Shown in pieces: positions 15,659 to 24,350 of a stretch of DNA of 64,000 nucleotides. The position numbers and the translations under genes are program-made. This DNA is from Streptomyces glomeratus (GTDB lineage: Bacteria; Actinomycetota; Actinomycetes; Streptomycetales; Streptomycetaceae): positions 1-64,000 of the forward strand of contig NZ_JAKEEB010000039.1 in assembly GCF_021462825.1 (NCBI RefSeq), given 5' to 3'. The notes beneath the pieces are model-generated. The model was not told where the DNA came from, did no database searches, and worked only from the letters and a program-made list of their open reading frames with translations. Each line of letters opens with the position of its first letter. The first letter of the stretch is position 1.

Positions 15659-17845
15659 GTGACCGTCGAGACCTACCGCGACGCCTGGGGCATCCCGCAC
15701 CTGCGCGCCGGCGATGCGCACGCGCTCGCCCGAGCCCAGGGCCGGGTCACCGCGCTGGACCGCGCCTGGCAGCTGGAGGTCGAGCGGCACCGCGCCCAAG
15801 GCACCTCGGCGTCCTTCCTCGGCCGTACCGCACTGGCCTGGGACCTCCTGGCGCGACGGGCCCGCCTCGACGACACGGCCAGACGCTGCTTCGCCACCCT
15901 GGAGAGACGGGACCCGGAGAGCGCCGACTGGGTGCGCGCCTACACCGACGGCGTGAACGAGGGGCTGGGCGAAGGCGCCCGCCGCACACCCGAGTTCGCG
16001 ATCACGGGACTCGTCCCCGGCCCCTGGGAGCCCTGGCATCCGCTCGGCATCTGGCTCGCCACCCACCTCCTCTTCGCCGGGTTCCCCGCCAAGCTGTGGC
16101 GGGAGGAGGCCGTACGGCACCTCGGCGAGGAGGCCGTCGCCCTCTTCGCCACCGACGGCCCCGGCACCTCCGGCAGCAACGGATGGCTGACCGGCGGCGA
16201 GCGGACCACGACCGGACGGGCCGTCATCGCGGGCGACCCCCACCGCTTCATCGAGGCCCCGGGCGTCTACCAGCAGATCCGTCTGGCCTGCCCGGAGTTC
16301 GACGTCGTCGGCCTCGCCGTCCCCGGTGTCCCCGGCATCGCCCACTTCGGCCACACGGGCCCGGTCGCCTGGGCGATCACCAATGCGATGGCCGACTACC
16401 AGGACCTCTACCGGGAGCGGCTGCGCCGCACGGCGGACGGAGGCGTGGAGGCCCTGGACCCGGACGGACGGTGGCGCGCCGCGGCCCGTCACGTGGAGCG
16501 GGTCGAGGTGGCCGGGGCCGATCCGGTCGAGGTGGAGGTGATCGAGACGCCGAGGGGCCCGGTGATCAGCGGCGGCCCGCAGGACACCGGCACCGACACC
16601 CGCACCGACGCCCCCACGGGTCGGAACCCGGACACGACCACCCGCACAGGACAGGACACCCCGCTCGCCGTCGCCCTCCGCCACCCGGCCCGCGTCACCG
16701 GGGAGCTGGGCTTCGATGCCCTGCTGCCCCTGCTGCGGGCGCGGAGCGTCGCCGATGTGGACCGGGCGCTCGACCGGTGGGCCGAACCCGTCAACGTCGT
16801 CCTGGCGGCGGATGCCGACGGTGGTGTGCTGCATCGCGTCGCCGGTGCCGTGCCCCTGCGGGCCGAGGTCAACCGCATACGGCTCGTCCCCGCCTGGGAG
16901 CCCGGCCACGAGTGGCGGGGATGGCACCCGATGCCGCGCGGAACCGTCGACGACGGCATCGCCGTGATGGCGAACCAGCGCGGACCGGGCTCCGCGCTCG
17001 GCGTCGAGTTCGCTCCCGCGCACCGGGCGGACCGCATCCGTGCACTGCTGACCCGTAAGGCCGTCTGGTCCGCCGGGGACATGCCGGCCATCCATATGGA
17101 CACCCATCTCGCCTCCGCCGCGCCCCTGCTGGACCGCCTCGCCGCTCTCGACGGCCTCACCCCCGCGGCGAGCGAGCTGCGCGGCCGTCTGCTGCGCTGG
17201 GACCGGCACATGGACGGCGGCAGCACGGACGCGGCGGTGTACGCGGCGGTGCGCGGCGCGGTCGTACGACGGCTGGCGGCGCACCCCGCCTTCGCCGCAC
17301 TGGCCGCCCCGGCCGCCCACCCGGAGGTCTTCCACCCCTGGCTCGCGCTGCTGCCCCGGATCGCCCACGCCCTCGAACATCTGCTGAGGGCCGAGCGGCT
17401 GTACGGCGTCGACCGTGCCGCGCTGGTGCGGGAGGCCGTCGAGGAGGTCGCCGCGAACCCGCCGCGGGGCACCTGGGGGGACACCCACCGGCTGGCCCCG
17501 TGGCGGGCGCCGGCGGGGACACCGTACGACGAACCCGGGGACGGGGAACCGGGGGACGGGGAACCGCCGTACCGGGAACCGGGCCTGTCCGGCGACCACG
17601 ACTGTGTCCTGTGCACCTCCACCGTCCCCGGGCTGACCGATCTGAGCGCGCGCGGCCCGGCGGCCCGTTACGTCTGGGATCTGGCCCGCCGCGACGACAG
17701 CCTCTGGGTGGTCCCCTTCGGCGCCTCGGGCGTGCCGGGCTCGCCCCACCACCGCGACCAACTCCCCTTGTGGCTCAAGGGGGACCTCGTCCCGGTCGTC
17801 ACCGACTGGAAGCTGCTGACGAAGGAGAGCACCGATGGCCGCTGA
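15659..17845 (+). CDS. Penicillin-amidase-family Ntn hydrolase (acylase), iron-regulated
   Basis: The 728-aa protein has the penicillin acylase fold: an alpha region opening with YRDAWGIPHLRAGDAHAL, a spacer and the beta-chain start SGSNGWLTGG, where Ser173 would be the autocatalytic N-terminal nucleophile. Later markers are GDPHRFIEAPGVYQQIRL and GFAH-like VPGIAHFGHTGPVAW. Unlike secreted acylases it has no signal peptide. The GTG start follows GGGGGACGCG. PvdQ, a relative, matures the siderophore pyoverdine, so with the iron box and the adjacent siderophore-type acetyltransferase a role in siderophore processing or acyl turnover is a reasonable inference. The gene overlaps the next by 11 bases. 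Confidence 0.88.
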   Translation: MTVETYRDAWGIPHLRAGDAHALARAQGRVTALDRAWQLEVERHRAQGTSASFLGRTALAWDLLARRARLDDTARRCFATLERRDPESADWVRAYTDGVNEGLGEGARRTPEFAITGLVPGPWEPWHPLGIWLATHLLFAGFPAKLWREEAVRHLGEEAVALFATDGPGTSGSNGWLTGGERTTTGRAVIAGDPHRFIEAPGVYQQIRLACPEFDVVGLAVPGVPGIAHFGHTGPVAWAITNAMADYQDLYRERLRRTADGGVEALDPDGRWRAAARHVERVEVAGADPVEVEVIETPRGPVISGGPQDTGTDTRTDAPTGRNPDTTTRTGQDTPLAVALRHPARVTGELGFDALLPLLRARSVADVDRALDRWAEPVNVVLAADADGGVLHRVAGAVPLRAEVNRIRLVPAWEPGHEWRGWHPMPRGTVDDGIAVMANQRGPGSALGVEFAPAHRADRIRALLTRKAVWSAGDMPAIHMDTHLASAAPLLDRLAALDGLTPAASELRGRLLRWDRHMDGGSTDAAVYAAVRGAVVRRLAAHPAFAALAAPAAHPEVFHPWLALLPRIAHALEHLLRAERLYGVDRAALVREAVEEVAANPPRGTWGDTHRLAPWRAPAGTPYDEPGDGEPGDGEPPYREPGLSGDHDCVLCTSTVPGLTDLSARGPAARYVWDLARRDDSLWVVPFGASGVPGSPHHRDQLPLWLKGDLVPVVTDWKLLTKESTDGR

Positions 17846-18467
17846 GCCCCGTCTCCCCGCCCGCGAGGCCGTCCACGAACAGCTCGTCGACGGCTTCGGC
17901 ATCGTGCGGATCCTGCGCCTGGACGCCTGGGCCGACCTGGACGTGGTCCATGCCTGGGTGAGCGGGGAACGCGCCTCGTTCTGGGGCATGAACGGGCTGC
18001 CGAGGCAGCGGGTGGGCGAGATCTACGCCCATCTGGACACGCTCGGCACCCACCATGCCTTCCTCGTTCTCAAGGACGGGGAACCGGCCGCGCTCCTTCA
18101 GACCTACGAGCCGTCGGCCGACCGGGTCGCCGAGTGCTACACCGTCGAGCCCGGCGACATCGGAGTCCACCTCCTCCTCGCGCCGGCCGGACCCCGCGGT
18201 CCCCGGCCGGGCTGGACGTCGGGGCTGCTGACCGCCGTCATCGCGTACGTCCTCACCGGCCTCGGCCGGCGGCGGATCGTCGTCGACCCCGACGAGCGCA
18301 ACACGAAGGCCGTCGCCCGCTTCCTGCGCCAGGGCTTCGTCCCCGGCCCCGCCGTCGTACTGCCCGAGGTCGACCTCCCGGACGTGTACCTGCCGGAGAA
18401 ACGCGCCCGGCTGGCATTCCTCGACCGCGAGGCGGCCCTCGGCGACGAGGCCCCCGGCAGGGCCTAG
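17835..18467 (+). CDS. Siderophore-type GNAT acetyltransferase (IucB/RhbD-like)
   Basis: The 210-aa protein has the hallmarks of the Acetyltransf_8 family that acylates N-hydroxy-lysine or hydroxy-ornithine side chains: FWGMNGLPRQRVGEIYAHL, the acyl-CoA strand DIGVHLLLAP, and RRIVVDPDERNTKAVARFL followed by GF. The start overlaps the acylase stop, so the genes are co-translated. No hydroxylase or NRPS lies in the window, so the acceptor is presumably made elsewhere. The N-terminal 25 residues (PRLPAREAVHEQLVDGFG) act as a lead-in to the fold. Confidence 0.85.
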   Translation: MAAEPRLPAREAVHEQLVDGFGIVRILRLDAWADLDVVHAWVSGERASFWGMNGLPRQRVGEIYAHLDTLGTHHAFLVLKDGEPAALLQTYEPSADRVAECYTVEPGDIGVHLLLAPAGPRGPRPGWTSGLLTAVIAYVLTGLGRRRIVVDPDERNTKAVARFLRQGFVPGPAVVLPEVDLPDVYLPEKRARLAFLDREAALGDEAPGRA

Positions 18468-18477
18468 TCTGCGTGCC

Positions 18478-18957
18478 GTGACCCCTGACGACCTCATCGC
18501 GCACTACGGCCTGGAACCGATCCCGCGTGAGGGCGGGCGTTTCCGGCGGACCTGGGCGGGACCGGAGCGGCCCGACGGACGACCGGAAGGCACCGCGATC
18601 GTCGCCCTGCTGACCGCCGCACCGGACGACTACTCGGCGCTGCACCGCCTCCCGGCCGACGAGGTCTGGCACTTCTACCTCGGCGACCCGCTGGAACTGC
18701 TGCTCCTCGCCCCGGACGGCGGCGCCCGCACGGCCGTCCTCGGCCCGGACGTCCTCGGCGGCCAGCACGTCCAGCTCACCGTGCCCGCCGGCACCTGGAT
18801 GGGCGGGCGGGTCGCCGAGGGCGGGGCGTGGACGCTCTTCGGGTGCACGATGGCCCCTGGGTTCACCGAGGAGGGCTACGAGCACGGCGACGCGGCCGCG
18901 CTGAGTGCCCGTCACCCCGCCGAGGCGGACCGGATCGCGGGGCTGTGCCGGCCGTGA
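18478..18957 (+). CDS. Cupin_5 (DUF985) family protein
   Basis: The 159-aa single-domain cupin starts at GTG, ten bases after the acetyltransferase. Typical elements are IAHYGLEPIPREGGRFRRTW, the ALHRLPADEVWHFYLGDPLE strand pair with metal-type His/Glu, and VPAGTWMGGRVAEGGAW followed by CTMAPGF. Members are nutrient-responsive or sugar-binding proteins of unknown activity. It is tightly packed in the iron-box operon and overlaps the next start by four bases. Confidence 0.88.
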   Translation: MTPDDLIAHYGLEPIPREGGRFRRTWAGPERPDGRPEGTAIVALLTAAPDDYSALHRLPADEVWHFYLGDPLELLLLAPDGGARTAVLGPDVLGGQHVQLTVPAGTWMGGRVAEGGAWTLFGCTMAPGFTEEGYEHGDAAALSARHPAEADRIAGLCRP

Positions 18958-19757
18958 GCGGGCTGCTGGCGGGGCAGGTGGCCCTGGTGACCGGGGCAGG
19001 CGGCGGCATCGGACGCGGTATCGCGCTGCGGTTCGCCGAGGAGGGCGCGGCGGTCGCACTCCACTGCCGCACCTCGGTGGAGGCGGCGCGGGAGGTGGCC
19101 GCGCGGATCCGCGGCATGGGTGGCCGGGCGGTCGTGCTGCGGGCCGATCTGACCGACGAGGACGCGGCCCGGCGCCTGGTGCGGGAGGCGGCCGAGTGGG
19201 GCGAGGGCCGGCTCACCGCGCTGGTCAACAACGCGGGTGTGCAGCCGACACGGGAACTGGCCGGGATGACGGCAGCCGAGTGGCGGGCCGTGGTCGACGC
19301 GAACCTCTCGAGTGTGTTCGTGTGCACCCAGGCGGCGGCGGAGGTCATGCGGGAGACCGGTGGCGGCAGCGTCACCCACATCGCCTCGATCGAGGCGACC
19401 CACCCGGCGCCCCAGCACGCCCACTACTGCGCCTCCAAGGCCGCCGTCGTCATGCACGCCCGGTCGGCGGCCCTGGAGTACGGACCGCACGGCATCCGTG
19501 TCAACACCGTCTCGCCCGGGCTGATCGACTTCCCGCGAGCTCTCGGCTCGGCTGGAGCAGGGGGGACCCCCATCGGCCTGGCCGAGGCCTGGCCGGAGGG
19601 CGTGCGGCGGTGGCAACGGGCCGTACCGGCGGGCCGGTTGGGGCGCCCGGAGGACGTCGGTGACGCCTGCGTGTTCCTGGCCTGCCCGCTCGCGTCCTGG
19701 ATCACCGGCCACGATCTGGTGGTGGACGGCGGGGTGTCGGCCCGGCCCACGTGGTGA
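18954..19757 (+). CDS. Short-chain dehydrogenase/reductase with an in-frame repeat insertion
   Basis: The 267-aa SDR starts at GTG in a GTGA overlap. It has the NAD(P) motif TGAGGGIGRG, LVNNAGVQ, the catalytic HYCASK (YxxxK) and NTVSPGLID. A basic residue near the cofactor site (HCRTS) suggests NADPH. Around residues 194-206 the peptide RALGSAGAGGTPI looks inserted relative to a usual GLID..GLAEAWPEG loop and is encoded by the GGGGGGACCCCCA repeat. It lies in the substrate-lid loop, so activity may persist. It is last in the iron-box operon. Confidence 0.88.
   Translation: MSGLLAGQVALVTGAGGGIGRGIALRFAEEGAAVALHCRTSVEAAREVAARIRGMGGRAVVLRADLTDEDAARRLVREAAEWGEGRLTALVNNAGVQPTRELAGMTAAEWRAVVDANLSSVFVCTQAAAEVMRETGGGSVTHIASIEATHPAPQHAHYCASKAAVVMHARSAALEYGPHGIRVNTVSPGLIDFPRALGSAGAGGTPIGLAEAWPEGVRRWQRAVPAGRLGRPEDVGDACVFLACPLASWITGHDLVVDGGVSARPTW
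19537..19573. repeat. Streptomyces dispersed repeat copy inside the SDR gene
   Basis: A 37-bp GC-rich segment ending in GGGGGGACCCCCAT, with a similar core on the other strand at 10707-10719 and a degraded copy at 58316-58350. Its length change keeps the SDR frame open. Confidence 0.5.
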
Positions 19758-19882
19758 CACGGCCGGCCGTCATGATGGCCTGATCCGCGTACGCATGCGT
19801 CGTGTCGCCCCGCTGCTGAGCACGGGGCGGGCCGTGTGCGTACGTAACGGGACCCGGGAACGGCGGATACGGGAGACATGAC

Positions 19883-21721
19883 GTGGGCGCAGGACACGTG
19901 AGCGGGAGGACTGCTGGGGCGGTCGGGCGCCCGAGGCGGCTTCGGCACCTGGCCTTCCTGCTGGCCGTCGTCCCCCTGATGCTCCTCGCGGGAACCGTCT
20001 CCGCGTCCGCGCACGCCGCGCTGAAGGGCACCGATCCGGCGGACGGCAGCGTGCTGAAGACGGCACCGAAGGCGGTCACCCTCACCTTCACCGAGTCGGT
20101 CGGCCTGCTGGACAACTCCATTCGCGTCCTCGACCCGGGCAACCGCCGGGTGCACACGGGCAGGCAGGAACACGCCGACGGCCGGGCCGACACCGCACGG
20201 GTCACGCTCCCGCACCTCGCCGACGGCACCTACATCGTGGCCTGGCGGGTGGTGTCGGCCGACAGTCACCCGGCGTCCGGCGCCCTCACGTTCTCCGTCG
20301 GCAAGCCCTCCGTGACGACCGCGGTCGTGCCGGGCGACACGGCTCAGGACGCCGCCTCCACCACGCTCTACGACCTCGCCCGGTACGTCGCCTACGGCGG
20401 GCTGGCCCTGCTGCTCGGCATCACCGCGTTCGCGATGGCGACCGGCGTGAGCGGGGCCCGCGGCCTCCTGGTGGGCGGCTGGTGGACGCTGCTGGCCGCC
20501 ACGTGCGCACTGCTGCTGCTCAGGGGCCCCTACGAGCGGGGCAGCAGCCCGGCGGCGGCCTTCGACCCCTCGGTGCTGCGGGACACGGTGACGAGCCGGC
20601 CGGGCCTCGCGCTGCTCGCGCGGCTGGTGCTGCTGGCGCTGGCGGTGGTCGCCGGGCGGGCCGGGACGGCGCCGCGCGGCCGGCTCCGGTTCGCGATCGT
20701 GAGCGTGCTGTCGGTCGCCCTGGCCGTCACCTGGGCGGTGTCCGAGCACGCCGCCGCCGGGATCCAGGTGCCGTTGGCCATGACGTCGGCGGTGCTCCAT
20801 CTGCTGGCGATGGCGGTGTGGCTGGGCGGTCTCGCGGCCCTGCTCACGGCGCTGTACCGGGCGCCCGAGGAGCTTCCGGCCCGCGCGGTGGCCCGGTTCT
20901 CGCGGCTGGCCTTCACCGCGGTCGCCGTGCTGGTCGCCACCGGCGTCTACCAGTCCTGGCGCGGCCTCGGCTCCCTCGACGCGCTGACCTCCACGGATTA
21001 CGGCAGGCTGCTGACCGCGAAGCTGGTCGCGGTGCTGCTCCTGCTGACGGCGGCGGTGTACTCGCGCCGCTGGACGGCGCGGCTCGCGGTGCCCGCGGCC
21101 GAGGTGCCGGTGCCCGAGCGGGTGCGGGAGGCGGTGACGGCCGGGACGGGACGGGCACCGGCCGCGGCGCGTCACGAGGACGCGGGGGACGCGGTGGGAG
21201 TGGACGCGGATGGGGACCGGCAACCGGACGCCGGGCCGCACCGGCGTGCCCTGCGCCGCTCGGTGCTGGCGGAGATCACGGTCGGGATCGTGGTGCTGGT
21301 GCTCACGACGCTGCTGACCGGTACGCAGCCGGGCCGGGCGGCGACGGAGACGGCGGCGTCCACGGCCGCGGCCGAACAGCCCCTCGGCTCCACCACGGTG
21401 CTCCCCTTCGACGTGGGCACGCCCGGCGGGCACGGCAAGGTGCAGATCGAACTGACGCCGGGCCGGGTGGGAGAGAACGCCGTCCAGGCGGTGATCTACG
21501 GGCCGGACGGCGGCATCGCCACCGTTCCCGAACTGCGCCTGACCTTCACGTTCAAGGAGCGCAGCCTCGGCCCCCTGGACGCGCGCCTGACCGACCGGGG
21601 CGGCTACTGGGCAGCGGACGCGCTCAACCTCCCGCTGCGGGGCACCTGGACCATGAAGGTGACCATCCGCACGACCGACATCGACCAGGTGACCGTGTCG
21701 AAGCCGGTGACGATCGGCTGA
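19883..21721 (+). CDS. CopC-CopD fusion copper-resistance protein with C-terminal YtkA/FixH-like domain
   Basis: The 612-aa protein begins with a signal peptide (LAFLLAVVPLMLLAGTVSAS) cleaved near SASA-HAALKG, exposing the N-terminal His that binds Cu(II) in CopC. Residues about 45-135 are CopC (LTFTESVGLLDNSIRVLD, VVSADSHPASGALTFSVG). Then come eight or nine helices of CopD (residues about 155-455) and, after a linker, an outside beta domain (residues about 490-612, ELRLTFTFKERSLGPLDARL). The GTG start follows GGGAGACATGAC. It handles copper import or loading; no copper-sensing regulator is adjacent. Confidence 0.9.
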   Translation: MGAGHVSGRTAGAVGRPRRLRHLAFLLAVVPLMLLAGTVSASAHAALKGTDPADGSVLKTAPKAVTLTFTESVGLLDNSIRVLDPGNRRVHTGRQEHADGRADTARVTLPHLADGTYIVAWRVVSADSHPASGALTFSVGKPSVTTAVVPGDTAQDAASTTLYDLARYVAYGGLALLLGITAFAMATGVSGARGLLVGGWWTLLAATCALLLLRGPYERGSSPAAAFDPSVLRDTVTSRPGLALLARLVLLALAVVAGRAGTAPRGRLRFAIVSVLSVALAVTWAVSEHAAAGIQVPLAMTSAVLHLLAMAVWLGGLAALLTALYRAPEELPARAVARFSRLAFTAVAVLVATGVYQSWRGLGSLDALTSTDYGRLLTAKLVAVLLLLTAAVYSRRWTARLAVPAAEVPVPERVREAVTAGTGRAPAAARHEDAGDAVGVDADGDRQPDAGPHRRALRRSVLAEITVGIVVLVLTTLLTGTQPGRAATETAASTAAAEQPLGSTTVLPFDVGTPGGHGKVQIELTPGRVGENAVQAVIYGPDGGIATVPELRLTFTFKERSLGPLDARLTDRGGYWAADALNLPLRGTWTMKVTIRTTDIDQVTVSKPVTIG

Positions 21722-22056
21722 TGAGGACGGCAACATACGGAACGTGATGTTCCGTCACCCCTCGGAATGAGTGGAACTGTTTGGTTCCGGGGGCTTCGAC
21801 CGAGCGCCTGACCATGGATGACGCTCTGTCTCATCCCGATCGCTGCACGCCCGTTCCACGCCTTCTCCAGCTCGATTGCCGACGAAGGTGATCAAGGCTG
21901 TATCGATTACGTTTCCAAAACGGCCGTTGACAGCTCTTGACGCATGACCGGACCTGCGAGTGGGATGACGCCCACAATGTTCGGTCGAGTTGGTTTCTGA
22001 TTGATTCTGACCCGCTCGCGGGGCCAGCCTGACCGACCCTGCCCCCAGGAGCCGTC
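21722..22056. other. Intergenic region upstream of the ABC operon
   Basis: About 335 bases without a gene. TTGACA (21927) and TTGACG (21937) are possible -35 boxes for the importer operon, but no matching -10 is convincing. CGATTACGTTTCC near 21904 resembles half of a LacI-type operator; no regulator gene is adjacent. A CCCCAGGAG ribosome site ends the region. Confidence 0.4.
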
Positions 22057-23370
22057 ATGCGCCACACTCCGTCCGGTCCCTCCCTTCCGAGCCCGAACCG
22101 CCGCTCCCTGCTGCGCGGCATCGGTGGTGCCGCCGTCCTCGCCGGCGCGGGCATACCCCTGCTGAGCGCCTGCGGCGGCAGCGCGGGATCCGGGGATCCC
22201 AAGACCGTCACACTCGGTTCCAACGCCTCGGACGCCGTGCCGAAGAAGGCGTTCGCCGAGATCTACACGGCCTACAAGAAGAAGTCCGGGATCACGGTCG
22301 ATGTGAACACCAAGGACCACAACACGTTCCAGGAGCAGATCAACTCCTACCTCCAGGGAACGCCCGACGACGTGTTCAACTGGTTCGCCGGCTACCGCAT
22401 GCAGTTCTTCGCCGCGAAGAAGCTCGCCACCCCGATCGACGACGTGTGGCAGACCATCGGGGGCAACTTCCCCGACGCGATGAAGTCCCTCAGCAAGGGC
22501 GAGGACGGCAAGTACTACTTCGTGCCGCTGTACACGTACCCCTGGGCGATCTTCTACCGGAAGAGCGTCTTCCGGCAGCACGGGTACGAAATCCCCACCA
22601 CCTGGGACAAGTTCGTAGCCCTGTGCAAGCAGATGAAGAAGGACGGACTGATCCCGCTGGCCTTCGGCGACAAGGACGCCTGGCCCGCGCTCGGCACCTT
22701 CGACCAGATCAACTTCCGCACCAACGGCTACGACTTCCATGTGCAGCTGATGGCGGGCAAGGCGTCCTGGACCGACGCCAAGGTCCGCAAGGCCTTCGAC
22801 CACTGGGCCGAGATCCTCCCCTACCACCAGGACGGTGCCATCGGCCGCACCTGGCAGGACGCCGCACAGGCCCTGGTGTCGAAGAAGGCGGGCATGTACC
22901 TGCTCGGCTCCTTCGTGGCCCAGCAGTTCACCGACAAGGCCGACCTGGACGACCTCGACTTCTTCGCCTTCCCCGAGATGGACCCGTCCTTCGGGCAGGA
23001 CACCGTCGAGGCGCCCACCGACGGCTTCATGGTGAGCAAGGCCCCGAAGAACCACGCCGGCGTCGTCAAGCTCCTGGAGTTCCTGGGCACTCCGGAGGCA
23101 GAGCAGATCTACCTCACGTCCGACCCGAGCATGGTCGCCGCCTCCAGCAAGGCCGACACCTCCTCGTACACCGCCCTGCAGAAGAAGGCGTACGACATGA
23201 TCTCCGGCGCCAAGCACCTCACCCAGTACATGGACCGCGACAGCCGGCCCGACTTCACCTCCACGGTGATGCAGCCCGCGATGCAGACGTTCATCCGCGA
23301 CCCCAAGGGCGTCGACACCCTGCTCTCGTCCATCGAGCGCCAGAAGAAGTCGATCTTCGCGTCCGCATGA
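22057..23370 (+). CDS. Sugar ABC transporter substrate-binding lipoprotein
   Basis: The 437-aa family 1 solute-binding protein has a Tat-like signal (NRRSLLRGIGGAAVL) ending in a lipobox LLSAC at about residue 39, so it is a lipoprotein. The mature part shows the typical start VTLGSNASDAVPKKAFAEIY and the hinge PLYTYPWAIFYRKSVF. Membership points to oligosaccharide uptake; the ligand is unknown. AUGA overlap with the first permease gene shows tight coupling. No ATPase gene is present, so a shared MsiK-type ATPase is expected, as is usual in Streptomyces. Confidence 0.92.
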   Translation: MRHTPSGPSLPSPNRRSLLRGIGGAAVLAGAGIPLLSACGGSAGSGDPKTVTLGSNASDAVPKKAFAEIYTAYKKKSGITVDVNTKDHNTFQEQINSYLQGTPDDVFNWFAGYRMQFFAAKKLATPIDDVWQTIGGNFPDAMKSLSKGEDGKYYFVPLYTYPWAIFYRKSVFRQHGYEIPTTWDKFVALCKQMKKDGLIPLAFGDKDAWPALGTFDQINFRTNGYDFHVQLMAGKASWTDAKVRKAFDHWAEILPYHQDGAIGRTWQDAAQALVSKKAGMYLLGSFVAQQFTDKADLDDLDFFAFPEMDPSFGQDTVEAPTDGFMVSKAPKNHAGVVKLLEFLGTPEAEQIYLTSDPSMVAASSKADTSSYTALQKKAYDMISGAKHLTQYMDRDSRPDFTSTVMQPAMQTFIRDPKGVDTLLSSIERQKKSIFASA

Positions 23371-24350
23371 GCGCCGAGACCAGCACCCGCAACCCGGAGA
23401 CGGCCGCCGCGCCGCCTCCGGGCGGCGCGCCCGTGAACGGCAAGCGCGCCCGGCAGCGGCACCGCCGCCTGCTCACCCGCCGCGACCGGCTCACCCTCGG
23501 ACTGATGGCGGGTATCCCGACGGTCCTGCACATCGCGCTCGTATGGCTCACCGCCCTCGCCTCCATCGCCCTCGCCTTCACCACCTGGGACGGCATCGGC
23601 TTCGACTCGATCACCTGGGTCGGGCTGGACAACTTCAGGCAACTGTTCACCGACAACCCGCAGTTCTGGCCCGCCGTCCAGCACAACGTCGTCTGGTTCG
23701 TCGTCCTGATCCTGATCCCCACCCCGCTAGGCCTCTTCCTGGCCGTGCAGCTGGACAAGAGGATCCGGTTCAGCAGGGTCTACCAGACCGCCTTCTTCCT
23801 GCCCGTCGTGGTGTCCTTCGCGGTGATCGGCTTCGTCTGGCAGCTCGTCTACAACCCCGACACGGGCCTGATCAACAGCCTGATCGGGGCCAACAAGCCC
23901 GGCCACTACATCGACTGGATCGGCGACCCGGACCTCAACCTGTGGGCCGTCCTCATCGCCGCCTCCTGGCGGCACACGGGCTACATGATGATCCTGTACC
24001 TGGCCGGCCTCAAGGGCGTGGACCCTTCGCTGCGCGAGGCGTCGGCCCTGGACGGTGCCAACGAATGGCAGACGTTCAAGAACGTCATCTTCCCGACGCT
24101 GCGTCCCTCCAACACCATCGTCCTGGTGGTCACGATCATCGAGTCGCTGCGCGCCTTCGACCTGGTGTTCGTCTTCAACGGCGGAGCGCACGGCACCGAA
24201 CTGCTGTCGATCCTGGTGACCGACAACATCATCGGCGAGTCCAGCCGCATCGGGTACGGGTCGGCGATCGCGGTGGTACTGCTGGTGACCTCGCTCGGCG
24301 TGATCATCCCCTACCTGGTGAGCACCTTCCGGAAGGAGCGCCGATCGTGA
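23367..24350 (+). CDS. Sugar ABC transporter permease (MalF-type)
   Basis: The 327-aa membrane protein has a Pro/Ala/Arg-rich cytoplasmic N-terminus and six transmembrane helices. The EAA loop that docks the ATPase is DPSLREASALDGANEWQTF. Other markers are VGLDNFRQLFTDNPQFWPAV and AFDLVFVFNGGAHGTELLSI. It starts inside the binding-protein stop (ATGA) and ends in GTGA with the next permease. Confidence 0.93.
   Translation: MSAETSTRNPETAAAPPPGGAPVNGKRARQRHRRLLTRRDRLTLGLMAGIPTVLHIALVWLTALASIALAFTTWDGIGFDSITWVGLDNFRQLFTDNPQFWPAVQHNVVWFVVLILIPTPLGLFLAVQLDKRIRFSRVYQTAFFLPVVVSFAVIGFVWQLVYNPDTGLINSLIGANKPGHYIDWIGDPDLNLWAVLIAASWRHTGYMMILYLAGLKGVDPSLREASALDGANEWQTFKNVIFPTLRPSNTIVLVVTIIESLRAFDLVFVFNGGAHGTELLSILVTDNIIGESSRIGYGSAIAVVLLVTSLGVIIPYLVSTFRKERRS

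Noticed and set aside
21897..21970. LacI-type operator and promoter before the ABC importer
   Set aside because: Only half of a symmetric operator and no -10 box with correct spacing; left as an unproven note.
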